Positions 26,976-37,405 of a stretch of 64,000 nucleotides of DNA are shown here, piece by piece; the stretch's first letter is position 1; each line of letters begins with the position of its first letter. The stretch covers positions 49,941 through 113,940 of the forward strand of contig NZ_QWLJ01000013.1 in assembly GCF_009917385.1 (NCBI RefSeq), read 5' to 3'. The stretch comes from Roseburia sp. 1XD42-34 (GTDB lineage Bacteria; Bacillota; Bacilli; Bacillales; Amphibacillaceae). The position numbers and the translations under genes are program-made. Under the pieces are notes generated by a model, which had not been told where the DNA came from, ran no database searches, and saw only the letters and a list, made by a program, of their open reading frames with translations.

Positions 26976-28815
26976 GACCATTACGCTGTGTTTCCAGCTT
27001 TGCTTGGATTTTCGCTTTCTCTTTATTTGCTGGTGTCAAACTGACAATTCGATCTCCTACAGCGGGGACTGTCCGCATTTCTTCCGAATAAAACTTCAGT
27101 TGCCCAGATGGCTTAATCAAATACAGAAATACGGTCGAATCATCTTTATCCGCTAGATATTGTTTGTAATTATATTGAGAGGTTAATGTTGTCTGTCTAA
27201 ATACGTAGTGGTTACCTAATTTATCGAGTAAATCTTCCATCGTAAATTTCTTATCAAACAGAATCCGACCACCTACTCTTGATACAACTTCAATGGAATC
27301 ACTGCTCAATTGATCGTATGGACTTATTTTAAACACATTTGTTCTTCCATACTCTGGCATAAAGGTCGTACACACTAATGAATTAAATGCGTGATCATCC
27401 GTTGCTGCCAATAAATATTCGTATGGAATGGTATCTAAATTATATTCTGTCTGTTCAGACAAGATATTCCCGTGATAGAAGTTAATGCCTGCCTCTCGTA
27501 CAGGACGCAGCTTTTCCCACGAAGAATCCACAATAATAACCGGAAAATCTGCTTTTGAAAGAGATTTGGCTAATTCTACCGTAAACCGATTTGCCCCCAC
27601 AATAATTGCCCCAGGTCTTCCTTCCATGGACAGATGCAATTTCTTCGACAACCAGCCGATAGAAAAACCATGTGCCACAACGGTAAAGAACACAAGCCCA
27701 AAGGTGAGCGTGGTTAAAATTTGTGCATCTTCATAGCCTTGTTCTGCTAAAACTCCGGCAAAATAACCAGAAACCGTTAATGCCACAATCCCTCTTGGAG
27801 CAATCCAACCAACTAGTGCTTTTTCATTCAATGATAAGCTGGTTCCAATTGTGGAAAGGAAAATAGATAATGGGCGTACAATAAACATCATAAGCAGCAC
27901 ATAGCCAATAATATTTGGACTGAATATGTGCAACAACGTTTCTAATTGTAGAGAAGCTGTCAACATAATGAAGATTGTCGAGATAAGCAGAATCGAAATA
28001 TTCTCCTTAAAATGACGCATATCGGAAATAGAACTAATCCCCATATTCGCCAGGGTTATTCCCATTGCTGTAACAGATAAGAGCCCAGTTTCATGAACGA
28101 TTTCATCAGCTATTGTAAAACAGAGAATAACTACAATTACTACAGCAGGCGACTTTAAAAATTCTGGTATATGGCCGGTTTCAAACATCCAGCCAATTCC
28201 CCGTCCGCATGCCCAGCCAAAAATGGCAGCAAATATAGAAGCGGCAAAGAATAATAGTAGCTTGGCTACATCAGGATCTGACGCTGTTAAAAAGGTAATG
28301 ATTTCAAAGGCAAAGACTGCGAGCAATGCACCGATTGGATCAACAATAATGCCTTCCCACTTTAAAATTTTTGCTGGTCTGGCTTTTAATTTTGATTGAC
28401 GCAAAAGCGGCATAATAACGGTTGGACCGGTAACAATAAATAAACCACCAATAACGAAGGCGACAGCCCAAGAAAGACCAGCAATATAATGTGCTGTTAA
28501 AGAACCTAGAATCCAAGCAATAAACGCCCCGACCGTTGAAATACGGAATACGGGTTTACCAAGTCCTCGTAATTCTTTAAAGCTTAAATTTAAACTCCCC
28601 TCAAATAATATAATTGCTACTGCAACGGAAATAATCGGACTATATAAACTGCCAAAGTCTTCTTCAGGATTTAAAAAGCCCAAAATAGGTCCTGCCAACA
28701 ATCCTGTTATTGACATTACGACAATCGCAGGCATGCGATAACGCCACGCGATCCATTGTGAGCCAATCCCTAGAAGACCTATTAGCATGATTTCAAATAG
28801 TAATGATGGTACCAT
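26956..28815 (-). CDS. CPA1/NhaP-type cation:proton antiporter with TrkA-like domain
   Basis: About 619 residues. The N-terminal 400 are a 12-13-helix antiporter domain with the family motifs ILFEGSLNLSFKEL, VTGPTVIMPLLR, GIIVDPIGALLAVF (the ion-binding Asp-Pro) and WIAPRGIVALTVSG. A TrkA-N-like nucleotide-binding part follows (AIIVGANRFTVELAKSL, DSS, HGNILSE), then a TrkA-C-like end. It likely exchanges Na+ or K+ for H+ in pH and salt homeostasis, fitting a halotolerant lifestyle. ATG at 28815 has AAGGAGG 6 nt upstream; the longer ORF start lacks one. Confidence 0.88.
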   Translation of the reverse strand: MVPSLLFEIMLIGLLGIGSQWIAWRYRMPAIVVMSITGLLAGPILGFLNPEEDFGSLYSPIISVAVAIILFEGSLNLSFKELRGLGKPVFRISTVGAFIAWILGSLTAHYIAGLSWAVAFVIGGLFIVTGPTVIMPLLRQSKLKARPAKILKWEGIIVDPIGALLAVFAFEIITFLTASDPDVAKLLLFFAASIFAAIFGWACGRGIGWMFETGHIPEFLKSPAVVIVVILCFTIADEIVHETGLLSVTAMGITLANMGISSISDMRHFKENISILLISTIFIMLTASLQLETLLHIFSPNIIGYVLLMMFIVRPLSIFLSTIGTSLSLNEKALVGWIAPRGIVALTVSGYFAGVLAEQGYEDAQILTTLTFGLVFFTVVAHGFSIGWLSKKLHLSMEGRPGAIIVGANRFTVELAKSLSKADFPVIIVDSSWEKLRPVREAGINFYHGNILSEQTEYNLDTIPYEYLLAATDDHAFNSLVCTTFMPEYGRTNVFKISPYDQLSSDSIEVVSRVGGRILFDKKFTMEDLLDKLGNHYVFRQTTLTSQYNYKQYLADKDDSTVFLYLIKPSGQLKFYSEEMRTVPAVGDRIVSLTPANKEKAKIQAKLETQRNGQSKEGS

Positions 28816-29322
28816 GTTATACCTCCTTGAATAAAATAATTTCGGCAAAACTCCAGTTAATTGGAGGTATAGCACTGCTCCTCCAATCGTAACACTCTTA
28901 ACTATCGCTTTTAAATTGAAGGAGCAGAAGAATTAACTGCTTATAAATAGAGTTGTAAACCCATTTTCTTGAAACTTTGGTCTAAATTGTAAACCAGCTA
29001 CAAATAGTACGTGTTTGCTTTTCATTTACCTTAGGGTCAAAACATAGAACGATATTCAAGTCTTTCGAGCATCTTTTAAAAACGGGAAAATGAAATATAA
29101 GCTAAAAACATTTTAAAGGCGAAAAGGAAGAATGTAAACAGTTTTAAACAAATAAGTCTTAAAACATATAATTGCAAACTTTTTTTCTTTTCATGATGTG
29201 ATCCAACTTTGGTATTACATGGAGTTTTAAATTTCATAAGTTAGTTGAAATTCGCATATACCGAGTACACATATCTCATGGTGAATGTAACGAGGATTTT
29301 ATAACCTTTTCTTTTATGTTCG
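28816..29322. other. Divergent intergenic region, no gene seen
   Basis: About 500 bp, very AT-rich, between the antiporter and brnQ. No supported ORF and no member of repeats A-C was found. Confidence 0.4.
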
Positions 29323-29352
29323 TTGACATAGAAAACCGTTTACTGTTAAGAT
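29323..29352 (+). promoter_or_regulatory. Promoter for brnQ
   Basis: TTGACA (29323-29328), 18-bp spacer, TAAGAT (29347-29352). It leaves an untranslated leader of roughly 185 nt, long enough for control, though no T-box or known riboswitch is seen in it. Confidence 0.55.
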
Positions 29353-29544
29353 AATGACTGCTTTGTTATATTTTCAAACTACCGACTATAAAGCGCGGAA
29401 AATTCAGATTATATTGTCTTTTCCATTTTTTGCTGGCAATGGGGTAGCATTATTGCATTATTGTTATTGTCTGTTAATTCACAAAAATAGAACCTTTGCT
29501 TTGCTTATATGAAAGGTACGGCCTATACATACGGAGGGAACAAA

Positions 29545-30831
29545 ATGAAAAAAGACACATTTATTATTGGTTTTATGTTATTTGCTTTATTCTTCGGTGC
29601 TGGTAACTTAATCTACCCACCTGTACTAGGTGTATCTTCAGGTACATCTTTTTTCCCTGCTATTGCAGGATTTGTAATTACTGGGATTGGAATACCCATC
29701 CTAGCTGTTACAGCGATTTCATATGTAAAAAACGACGCCAGAGAACTAGGAAATGATGTTCATCCTTTATTTGGTCTGATCTTTACCTGCCTCGTTTATT
29801 TAGCAATTGGCCCATTCTTTGGAATTCCAAGAGCAGCTACAGTTGGTTATGAAATGAGCATGGAGCCGCTTTTGAATGAAACGACATCATGGACTTTATG
29901 GTTATTTACAAGTATATTTTTTCTCGCGGTTCTTTTAGTTAGCTTAAACCCATCCAAGATGGTTGATCGAATTGGACAGCTACTAACACCTATCCTATTA
30001 CTTTCTATTGCAGCCCTAGTCATTGGTGGGTTCATTTTATTTGACCAACCACTATCCTCGGCTTCCGAAGAATATGCCCAAACCCCCTTTTTCACAGGGT
30101 TTATTGAAGGATATTTAACGATGGATGCAATTGCTGCACTTGCATTTGGTATTATTGTTGTACAAACTTTTAAGGAGCGGGGGTTATCCACAAAAAAAGA
30201 AATCATCAAAGCAACCTTAAAAGCTGGAGCAGTTGCCGGAGTTGGACTAGCTACAGTTTATGCAACGATGGGATGGATTAGTGCCAAAATGCCAAATGGG
30301 GATACATTTACAAATGGTGGAGAAATATTATCTCAAGCAGCTACACAAATATTTGGTACATCTGGTACGTTATTATTAGGAATTATCGTTACATTGGCAT
30401 GTTTCACAACGTCCGTAGGGCTTGTCGTTGCTGCTTCTCAATTTTTTTCAAAAATCAGTCCTCTATCCTATAAGTGGCTGACTGCAATTATTACACTAGC
30501 AAGTTTTATCATCGCGAACCAAGGTCTAAATACGATTATTCGCTTTTCCGTCCCTGTACTTGTATTTTTGTATCCGATCGCTATCGTCTTAATCATCCTT
30601 ACATTCATGCGGTCACTGTTCAAAAATACACAGGCTGTTTATCGAGGCGCTATCCTTTTTACAAGTATTGTTAGCTTATATGATGGATTACAAGAATTAG
30701 GCGTACAACTGTCTGTTGCTTCTGAATATATGGCATTACTTCCCTTTTCAAATATTGGCTTAGGGTGGCTGTTTCCTGCTGTAATAGGAGGTTTAATTGG
30801 GTGGGCACTGTCGAGAATACGGAAGCAATAA
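29545..30831 (+). CDS. brnQ: Branched-chain amino acid carrier BrnQ
   Basis: 428 residues, 12 membrane segments, LIVCS family. Signature stretches are FMLFALFFGAGNLIYPP near the N-terminus, GIPRAATVGYEM, and a conserved LACFTTSVGLVVAAS. It imports leucine, isoleucine and valine with Na+ or H+. ATG at 29545 follows GGAGGG with a 6-nt gap, so the upstream in-frame ATG at 29509 is not used. Single gene with its own promoter. Confidence 0.93.
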   Translation: MKKDTFIIGFMLFALFFGAGNLIYPPVLGVSSGTSFFPAIAGFVITGIGIPILAVTAISYVKNDARELGNDVHPLFGLIFTCLVYLAIGPFFGIPRAATVGYEMSMEPLLNETTSWTLWLFTSIFFLAVLLVSLNPSKMVDRIGQLLTPILLLSIAALVIGGFILFDQPLSSASEEYAQTPFFTGFIEGYLTMDAIAALAFGIIVVQTFKERGLSTKKEIIKATLKAGAVAGVGLATVYATMGWISAKMPNGDTFTNGGEILSQAATQIFGTSGTLLLGIIVTLACFTTSVGLVVAASQFFSKISPLSYKWLTAIITLASFIIANQGLNTIIRFSVPVLVFLYPIAIVLIILTFMRSLFKNTQAVYRGAILFTSIVSLYDGLQELGVQLSVASEYMALLPFSNIGLGWLFPAVIGGLIGWALSRIRKQ

Positions 30832-30891
30832 CAAAGAGGTAGAGTAACATATCAGCCCCTTTTATCCCAAATGTAAAGTTACAAATAAAAG

Positions 30892-30920
30892 CCCTCTTTA
30901 AGAAAAGAGGGTATTGCCAA
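30892..30920. terminator. Weak terminator-like hairpin after brnQ
   Basis: CCCTCTTT (30892-30899) and AAAGAGGG (30904-30911). No T-run on the brnQ strand; the minus-strand side is moderately T-rich. The rest of the 345-bp gap before recQ shows no gene. Confidence 0.35.
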
Positions 30921-31177
30921 GCAGTTACAAGCATAGCGGCACCTTAATCCCCGATTTGTTAGACCTACAAGTTGTGGTTTGTAAGAGGCTTGTACACAGA
31001 AGAAGTGTTTCTCTTTTCAAGGTAATTGATCATTTTTAGCCTTTGTTCTAATCCTGTCAGTAAAGGAACAAGAAAACCACCACTGATTAATGTCTTACTT
31101 TATTTCTAATCTATCACTACTACTTATTCATGAAGCAAAATATGTTAAGATGGATGAGGTAAAGGAGGAAATCGAAA

Positions 31178-33313
31178 ATGGGCGCACGTGAAGAAAAACT
31201 ATTACAAACCTATTTTGGTTACCAACATTTTCGTCCAGGTCAAAAAGAAACAATTGACTTTATTATAAATGGGAAAAACATTCTTGCTGTTATGCCTACA
31301 GGAGGTGGAAAGTCACTTTGCTACCAAATTCCCGGGTTAGCTTTAGAAGGAACGGCGATTATTATTTCTCCACTCATCTCATTAATGAAAGATCAAGTAG
31401 ATGCATTACAAGCTTTAGGGGTTACGGCTACGTATATTAATAGTACTTTATCTAAAGAGCAACAACAGACCTGTTTACGAGATATTTCGTTAGGGAGATA
31501 TAAGTTTGTCTATGTGGCTCCTGAGCGATTTGAGTCTAGCTTTTTTATGCGTGTGTTACGCCGCATACGAATATCCCTAATAGCTTTTGATGAAGCCCAT
31601 TGTATTTCTCAATGGGGGCATGATTTTCGCCCTAGTTATCGCTCGATCATTCCGCAGTTGGAAAAGCTTCCCCGTCAGCCAGTGGTGATGGCTTTAACGG
31701 CAACAGCAACTACAGAAGTGATTCAAGATATTCAGCAGCAGTTACATATTGAAAATGTGGTGAATACAGGTTTTGAACGGCAAAACTTAGCGTTTCATGT
31801 CGTAAAAGGAAAAGCAAAGCGCAATTATATTGCTTCTTTTTTACACGAACGAAAATCAGACTCTGGTATTATTTATACAGCTACAAGAAAACAGACAGAT
31901 GCGCTTTACGATCAGTTGGAAGCTCAAGGTTATTCTGTAGCAAAGTATCATGCTGGTTTAACAGAATTGGAGAGAAAAAGAGCACAATCTGCCTTTATTC
32001 ATGACGAAAAACAGCTAATGATAGCAACGAATGCATTTGGAATGGGAATTGATAAGTCAAACGTTCGTTTTGTCATTCATTACGCCATGCCGATGAATAT
32101 TGAATCATACTATCAGGAAGCAGGCAGAGCAGGTAGAGATGGAGAAGCAAGTGATTGTATTCTGTTATTTTCACCACAGGATATTCAGTTGCAAAAATTT
32201 CTAATTGAACAATCCAATATGGACGAACCTGGTAAACAAGCAGAGTACCGAAAATTACAGGCAATGACCAATTATTGCCACACGCATAGTTGCTTAACAG
32301 CTTATATTCTAGATTATTTCCATGCTCCCACCGAAACGAAATGTGGACGATGCAGTAATTGTGTAGAACGTCAAGAGAAAGTCGATATGACAGAAGAAGC
32401 GCAAAAAATCCTCTCCTGCGTCAAACGAATGGGCGAACAATTTGGTGTTGGAATGACTGCCAAAGTGTTGAAAGGATCTAAAGATAAAAAAATCAAACAA
32501 TTTCGGTTGCATACTTTATCCACATATGGCATACTTTCCGCTTATACAGAAAGGGAGCTTACCGAATGGATCCAGTTTTTAATTGCTGAGCAATTGTTGG
32601 CGACCGAGGAAGGAAAGTTCCCTACGCTAAAACTGAATCAGCAATCCGTCGACGTTTTAAAGGGGAAAAGGAAAGTCTGGATGTTTACCGCTCCTATTCC
32701 GGAAAATCAAACAGCAGATTATCATGAAGATTTATTTACTGCTCTAAGACAATTGCGAAAACAACTGGCTGAGGAACAAAATGTACCGCCTTACATTTTA
32801 TTTTCAGATGTCACGTTAAAGGAATTAAGTAGATATTTTCCGACTACCAAAGAAGCGATGCTATTGATTAAAGGGGTTGGCGAAAGAAAATTCGATCAAT
32901 ATGGAGAAGCTTTTTTAACTGTTATTCAAAAGTGGCGCGGGGAACATCCTGGCGCACAGCAAGTGATTCCGATTCAAAAGCCAAGACCAGCAAAGAAGTC
33001 TGTTCACAAACAGGATGACCGATCAAGCCATTTAATCAGTTATGAGCTATTTCGATCAGGGAAAGCGATCAAAGACGTTGCAGCTATTCGGGAGCTTTCT
33101 GCCCAAACAATTGAAAATCATTTATTTAAAGCATTTAAGGAAGGGTATCCAATCGCATGGGAAGTATTTTTCACTTCTCAGGAAGAGGAAGCCATTTTAA
33201 CTACTCGTAAAGAATTAGAAGAACCGAAGCTAAAACCTTTAAAGGAATCCCTTCCAGACACATTTAATTATACGAAAATCAAGGCTGTGTTAACGAAAAA
33301 TGGTTTTTTATAA
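31178..33313 (+). CDS. recQ: ATP-dependent DNA helicase RecQ, long form
   Basis: 711 residues, longer than the usual 590-610. Superfamily 2 motifs are intact: [13 protein letters not shown] (Walker A, about residue 41), [17 protein letters not shown] (DEAH and aromatic loop), [29 protein letters not shown]. The zinc-binding cysteines follow in CGRCSNC, then the RQC winged helix, an HRDC domain ([14 protein letters not shown], about 545-590) and an extra C-terminal helix-turn-helix segment of the HTH_40 type ([20 protein letters not shown]). It unwinds recombination and replication intermediates. ATG follows AAAGGAGG. Confidence 0.95.
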   Translation: MGAREEKLLQTYFGYQHFRPGQKETIDFIINGKNILAVMPTGGGKSLCYQIPGLALEGTAIIISPLISLMKDQVDALQALGVTATYINSTLSKEQQQTCLRDISLGRYKFVYVAPERFESSFFMRVLRRIRISLIAFDEAHCISQWGHDFRPSYRSIIPQLEKLPRQPVVMALTATATTEVIQDIQQQLHIENVVNTGFERQNLAFHVVKGKAKRNYIASFLHERKSDSGIIYTATRKQTDALYDQLEAQGYSVAKYHAGLTELERKRAQSAFIHDEKQLMIATNAFGMGIDKSNVRFVIHYAMPMNIESYYQEAGRAGRDGEASDCILLFSPQDIQLQKFLIEQSNMDEPGKQAEYRKLQAMTNYCHTHSCLTAYILDYFHAPTETKCGRCSNCVERQEKVDMTEEAQKILSCVKRMGEQFGVGMTAKVLKGSKDKKIKQFRLHTLSTYGILSAYTERELTEWIQFLIAEQLLATEEGKFPTLKLNQQSVDVLKGKRKVWMFTAPIPENQTADYHEDLFTALRQLRKQLAEEQNVPPYILFSDVTLKELSRYFPTTKEAMLLIKGVGERKFDQYGEAFLTVIQKWRGEHPGAQQVIPIQKPRPAKKSVHKQDDRSSHLISYELFRSGKAIKDVAAIRELSAQTIENHLFKAFKEGYPIAWEVFFTSQEEEAILTTRKELEEPKLKPLKESLPDTFNYTKIKAVLTKNGFL

Positions 33314-33379
33314 TGATGAATCTTTTTAATGAATTTTTACCCTTCCTTGACTGGTATGAGATAAAGGTCAAATGACCAT

Positions 33380-33473
33380 TTGACTTACAATCGGGTCCTT
33401 CTCATTATCCGCTTGGACTTTACCTCGGTGAGGATCGCTGTGGAAGTCTTCATCTTAATTATATATTGGGATA
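33380..33473 (+). repeat. Degenerate repeat B
   Basis: CCGCTTGGACTTTACC, GTGGAAGTCTTCAT and TTGGGATAA follow the order of the B 3' half (compare the copy at 15651). Too diverged to be certain. Confidence 0.4.
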
Positions 33474-33479
33474 ACAAAC

Positions 33480-33526
33480 AACAGCAACCCTTCCGTAACC
33501 GTATAAACGGAGTAGTTGCTGTTTTT
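33480..33526 (+). terminator. Terminator after recQ
   Basis: AACAGCAAC / GTTGCTGTT with an inner TCCGT / ACGGA pair and a T-run. It may also work for the convergent aminopeptidase gene. Confidence 0.7.
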
Positions 33527-33598
33527 ACGTTTAAAAAGGAATAAAGCGGACAGAAAAAAATATGAACTGCTAATTTTCCCGCCTTTTGAAAATCTTTT

Positions 33599-34840
33599 TT
33601 ATTCATTCGTTTTCCATGCCCACGTCCCATTACGAAATACTGGCTCTGTTGTACCATCTGCAAACACACCATCAATATCAAGCTGTTTCGACCCAATCAT
33701 AAAGTCCACATGGCTAAGGCTATCATTCACTCCATGCCGATCCAACTCTTCCTGGTTCATGTTGGAACCACCTTCTAAGTTCGTTGGGTAAGCTTTACCA
33801 AGCGCTATATGACATGAAGCATTCTCATCAAACAATGTATTGTAGAAAATTAACCCAGACTGTGAGACGGGAGATTCGTGAGGGACAAGAGCAACTTCAC
33901 CAAGACGCTTGGAGCCTTCATCGATATTTAATAAGTGTTCTAGCGTTTCTTGTCCTTGCTCTGCTTTAAAATCAACTACTTTTCCATCTTTAAACGTTAA
34001 TTGAAAGCGATCGATCAAGCTACCTCCATAATTCAGCGGCTTCGTACTTGCTACTGTACCGTTTACACCATACTTATGCGGTAAGCTAAACACTTCTTCC
34101 GTAGGTATATTTGGATTGAAGGTAACACCGTCCTCTGTTTGTGCAGAGCCCCCTTTCCAAATATGCCCCTCTGGAAGCTCCATTTCCAAATTTGTTCCTG
34201 GCGCTTTAAAAATTAGCTTCTGATAATTTTTCTTATTTAGAATTTCCCTTGCTACACGCAAAGACTCATTATGTGTCTCCCAAGCAGCAATAGGATCTTC
34301 CTGATCTACTCGCACAATTTTTACAATTGCATCCCAAAGGCTATCAATAGCATCTTTTCGTGACTTACCCGGAAAAATCTTTTGTGCCCAATCTCCTGTA
34401 GGGATGGAGATAATCGACCAAGCAATTTTGTCATTCATCGTATATTCCCGGAATTTTTTCATTGCTTCTGCCCCTGCTTTATTCGCTATTGCCACTCGAG
34501 AAGGAGCAATGCCTTGCAGTAAATCGGGGTTCGTCGAACGAATATTCAAGATTGCTGCTCCATCTTCAGCAAAGCTATTATGCAACATTACTTTCCATTC
34601 TGGAAAATGAGCAATCACTTCGTCTGGAGCATATTCAAATTTTAATCGTGTAAGTTCATCGTCCACCCAATTAATATGTACATCCTTTGCCCCCATTTCA
34701 TATGCTTTGCGCACAACAATTTTTGTAAAATCTGCCCCCTCTATTGGTGCATTAATCATTAAAGCTTGCCCTGTTTGTAAATTAACTCCTGTGCGGAGTG
34801 CCAACTCTGCATATTTTTCTTGAATTTGTTGCGTAACCAT
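33599..34840 (-). CDS. ampS: M29 family aminopeptidase (AmpS-like)
   Basis: 413 residues, the length of AmpS/aminopeptidase T. The N-terminus (YAELALRTGVNLQTGQALMINAP) and the metal-site region are typical: LPEGHIWKGG, then EVALVPHESPVSQSGLIFYNTLFDENASCHIALG with its Glu, Glu and His ligands, and HVDFMIGS near the end with the last His and Asp. It removes N-terminal residues from peptides using two metal ions in the cytoplasm. ATG follows GGAGG. Single gene. Confidence 0.92.
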   Translation of the reverse strand: MVTQQIQEKYAELALRTGVNLQTGQALMINAPIEGADFTKIVVRKAYEMGAKDVHINWVDDELTRLKFEYAPDEVIAHFPEWKVMLHNSFAEDGAAILNIRSTNPDLLQGIAPSRVAIANKAGAEAMKKFREYTMNDKIAWSIISIPTGDWAQKIFPGKSRKDAIDSLWDAIVKIVRVDQEDPIAAWETHNESLRVAREILNKKNYQKLIFKAPGTNLEMELPEGHIWKGGSAQTEDGVTFNPNIPTEEVFSLPHKYGVNGTVASTKPLNYGGSLIDRFQLTFKDGKVVDFKAEQGQETLEHLLNIDEGSKRLGEVALVPHESPVSQSGLIFYNTLFDENASCHIALGKAYPTNLEGGSNMNQEELDRHGVNDSLSHVDFMIGSKQLDIDGVFADGTTEPVFRNGTWAWKTNE

Positions 34841-35045
34841 TGTCTACCTCCATTTTAATAAAATTATATATACCATTATTATTTCACAACTTCATGAAAA
34901 ATTCCAAAGTCCAACTAATTATAAGCCAGACAAAGGCCTAATTGCTAACTTTACGCAACATATAAAATATGCTACTCTATAAACAAGTTACTTTTCGTAA
35001 TAACTGTTAATTTATTGGAATTGATACCAATTGAGGTGATAATGA

Positions 35046-35372
35046 ATGGATCATTTATGTCCACGTTTTGAAAAAGCTATGGGGCTATTAAGCACAAGAT
35101 GGGTCGGGCTAATTCTGTTTGACTTACTTAAAGGAAAGAAGCGCTTTTCTGAAATGGAAGCTGATTTGCCGATCAGCGGCCGCTTGTTGTCTGACCGACT
35201 TAAAATGCTAGAAAAAGAAGGAATTGTCACAAGGGATGTCTACTCCGAATTCCCTGTACGCATTGAATATTCCCTATCAGAAAAAGGCAAGGCATTAGCC
35301 CCAGTCATTCAAGAAATTCAACACTGGGCAGAAGAGCATGTTTCTGCTGACGATGTCGAGCCGGAATGTTAA
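35046..35372 (+). CDS. HxlR family winged-helix regulator
   Basis: 108 residues, all one winged helix-turn-helix of HxlR type: CPRFEKAMGLLSTRWVGLILFDLL, FSEMEADLPISGRLLSDRLKMLEKEGIV (recognition helix) and RIEYSLSEKGKAL. A cysteine at position 5 matches the redox-sensing Cys of several HxlR proteins. It most often regulates a neighbouring gene; the only close neighbours are the convergent AGCS symporter gene and the divergent aminopeptidase gene. ATG has GAGGTG 8 nt upstream. Confidence 0.87.
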   Translation: MDHLCPRFEKAMGLLSTRWVGLILFDLLKGKKRFSEMEADLPISGRLLSDRLKMLEKEGIVTRDVYSEFPVRIEYSLSEKGKALAPVIQEIQHWAEEHVSADDVEPEC

Positions 35373-35439
35373 CAAACCGTTTTTAAAATCTTTGCAGCAT
35401 ATTCTCGGCTGTGACATTCATTTATTTTACACGATGCAT

Positions 35440-35478
35440 AAGATTTAATAGTAATTATTCCTATTAAATCTTATTTTT
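35440..35478 (+). terminator. Terminator of the HxlR gene
   Basis: AAGATTTAATAG (35440-35451) pairs with CTATTAAATCTT (35461-35472) and is followed by ATTTTTAT. Confidence 0.7.
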
Positions 35479-35484
35479 ATAAGC

Positions 35485-35510
35485 GGAGCGCATTCTATAG
35501 AATGCGCTCC
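35485..35510. terminator. Second hairpin between convergent genes
   Basis: GGAGCGCATTC-tata-GAATGCGCTCC, an 11-bp perfect stem, between the HxlR terminator and the AGCS symporter stop. It could serve either strand. Confidence 0.6.
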
Positions 35511-35525
35511 TGTTTCAATGATACC

Positions 35526-36947
35526 TTATTTAGAGTGATCCGCTTGATCTCTTCCCCAATATTCAATACCATCCTGGTTATCTAATACATCGCGGTAAAA
35601 GACCGGATCCTTCCCTTGCTTCCGCTGCCTACGATAGTCCTGAAGCACTTGATTAGCAATTTTAAACAATCTGGCTATGGCATACAAGTTAATCAAAGCC
35701 ATAATCGCCATAGTTAAATCGGCTAACGACCATACAAAATCAAAGGAGGCTATGGCTCCAAATGCCACCATGACCAAAGCCCCAATCCGATATAAAAATA
35801 ATCCTATCTTACTGTCTCGAATATACGTAATATTCGTTTCGCCATAATAATAATTTCCTAAAATCGAACTATACGCAAATAGTAAAATGGCAACAGCAAT
35901 GAAACCGCCTGCCCAATCACCAAAGTGAAAGGCAAAAGCATTTTGCGTTAGCTGGATTCCATCTGCTTTACTTCCTTCAAAGCCACCTGCTGTAATAATA
36001 ACGAACGCCGTTGCACTACAAATTAAAATCGTATCAAAAAATACACCTAAAGCCTGAATCAGACCCTGTTTAGCGGGGTGCGTAACTTCTGCTGTTGCTG
36101 CAGCGTTGGGCGCACTTCCCATACCTGCTTCGTTGGAAAACAAACCGCGTTTAATCCCCCAGGAAATAGCTGCACCAAAACCACCACCAGCAACTTCACG
36201 AATTCCAAATGCATTGGAAAAAATAAAGGCAAACATATCTGGAATTGCAGTAATATTTGCGATTAAAATATATATCGATAAAAACAAGTATAAAATAGCC
36301 ATCACCGGTACAATAACTTGGGATACATTCGCGATACTTTTTAACCCCCCAAAAATAACGACAGCTGTAAATACAAATAAAATAATTGCAATAATATTTT
36401 TGTCAATTGCAAATTGGTTCTCAAACGCTAAACTGATTGTGTTCGATTGAACAGAGTTAAACACTAATCCATACGTAAACGTTATTGTAATCGCAAATAC
36501 CACAGCAAGCCAACGACTCTTTAGCCCTTTTTCCATGTAATAAGCTGGACCACCACGATATTGATTCTCATGAGGCACTTTATACACTTGTGCTAGTGTA
36601 CTTTCTACAAATCCTGATGCAGCGCCAACTAAAGCAATGACCCACATCCAAAACACAGCACCTGGACCTCCAGCTGCGATAGCTGCTGCTACTCCAGCCA
36701 TATTCCCGGTCCCTACTCTTGATGCAGCGCTAATAGCAAACGCTTGAAACGAAGAAGTACCCTTTTTACCGGCAGCACTTATCGTTCGTTTATCCAAAAT
36801 CACCCGAAACATTTCAGGAAAGTACCGAAATTGCACAAATCCTGTTTTAATGGTAAACCATACACCTAATCCGAGTAATACAGTGATTAAAACATACGTC
36901 CCTAATACATTATTTACTTCTCCTACCAATTTCTCTAGTAATTCCAC
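35526..36947 (-). CDS. alsT: Sodium:alanine symporter family protein (AGCS)
   Basis: 473 residues, about 11 membrane segments. AGCS signatures: GTSSFQAFAISAASRVGTGNMAGVAAAIA (substrate/Na+ binding), GGPAYYMEKGL, and RGLFSNEAGMGSAPNAAATAEV. The family brings in alanine, glycine or glutamine with sodium. GTG at 36947 is chosen because AAAGGAGG sits 8 nt upstream; the longer ORF start at 36998 lacks a site. Single gene. Confidence 0.9.
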   Translation of the reverse strand: MELLEKLVGEVNNVLGTYVLITVLLGLGVWFTIKTGFVQFRYFPEMFRVILDKRTISAAGKKGTSSFQAFAISAASRVGTGNMAGVAAAIAAGGPGAVFWMWVIALVGAASGFVESTLAQVYKVPHENQYRGGPAYYMEKGLKSRWLAVVFAITITFTYGLVFNSVQSNTISLAFENQFAIDKNIIAIILFVFTAVVIFGGLKSIANVSQVIVPVMAILYLFLSIYILIANITAIPDMFAFIFSNAFGIREVAGGGFGAAISWGIKRGLFSNEAGMGSAPNAAATAEVTHPAKQGLIQALGVFFDTILICSATAFVIITAGGFEGSKADGIQLTQNAFAFHFGDWAGGFIAVAILLFAYSSILGNYYYGETNITYIRDSKIGLFLYRIGALVMVAFGAIASFDFVWSLADLTMAIMALINLYAIARLFKIANQVLQDYRRQRKQGKDPVFYRDVLDNQDGIEYWGRDQADHSK

Positions 36948-37094
36948 TACTTGTTCCTCCTTTTGTCTACGATGTGCATCGTACCACATCATAAACATGC
37001 ATCACTTTTAGAATAATAAAAATAGTTCGCTATCAATCTCCTCCTCAAAATAAAGTAATCCTTCGTCAATGGAGATTTCTTCTATCCCCCCTGA
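36948..37094. other. Upstream region of the AGCS gene, no gene seen
   Basis: No supported ORF. It leads into the degenerate repeat B that follows. Confidence 0.3.
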
Positions 37095-37215
37095 TTGTTT
37101 CCACCAGCATATAACCTAACCGCTTCTGAACAGAAACGGGCGTTAGCATGACAGTTGCCCCCTCCCCCTCACCTCTAGGTTTCACATCAGAGATCTACTA
37201 CCAGTTATACGGGGG
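37095..37215 (+). repeat. Degenerate repeat B
   Basis: ATATAACCTAACCGCTT, GGGCGTTAGCATGACAGTTGCC and TTATACGGGGG are in the order of B landmarks, but the hairpins are largely eroded. Confidence 0.35.
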
Positions 37216-37405
37216 TTAGACTATCTGGTTGCGTAGGCATCCATATTCTCATGTTATTATTCTATTTTTTGTCTACACACATGAAAAACGGCTGTCATTG
37301 ATTGTGTACAGACCGAAGCTTTCACCAAGTTACGCCATCATTCAATAGTAGTTAGAACCCATAAAAAATGAAACTTCTTATTATTTGTTATCCTTCCATT
37401 TTAAC

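Noticed and set aside
29353..29544. T-box or other known riboswitch in the brnQ leader
   Set aside because: No T-box consensus, specifier loop or terminator pair could be recognised.
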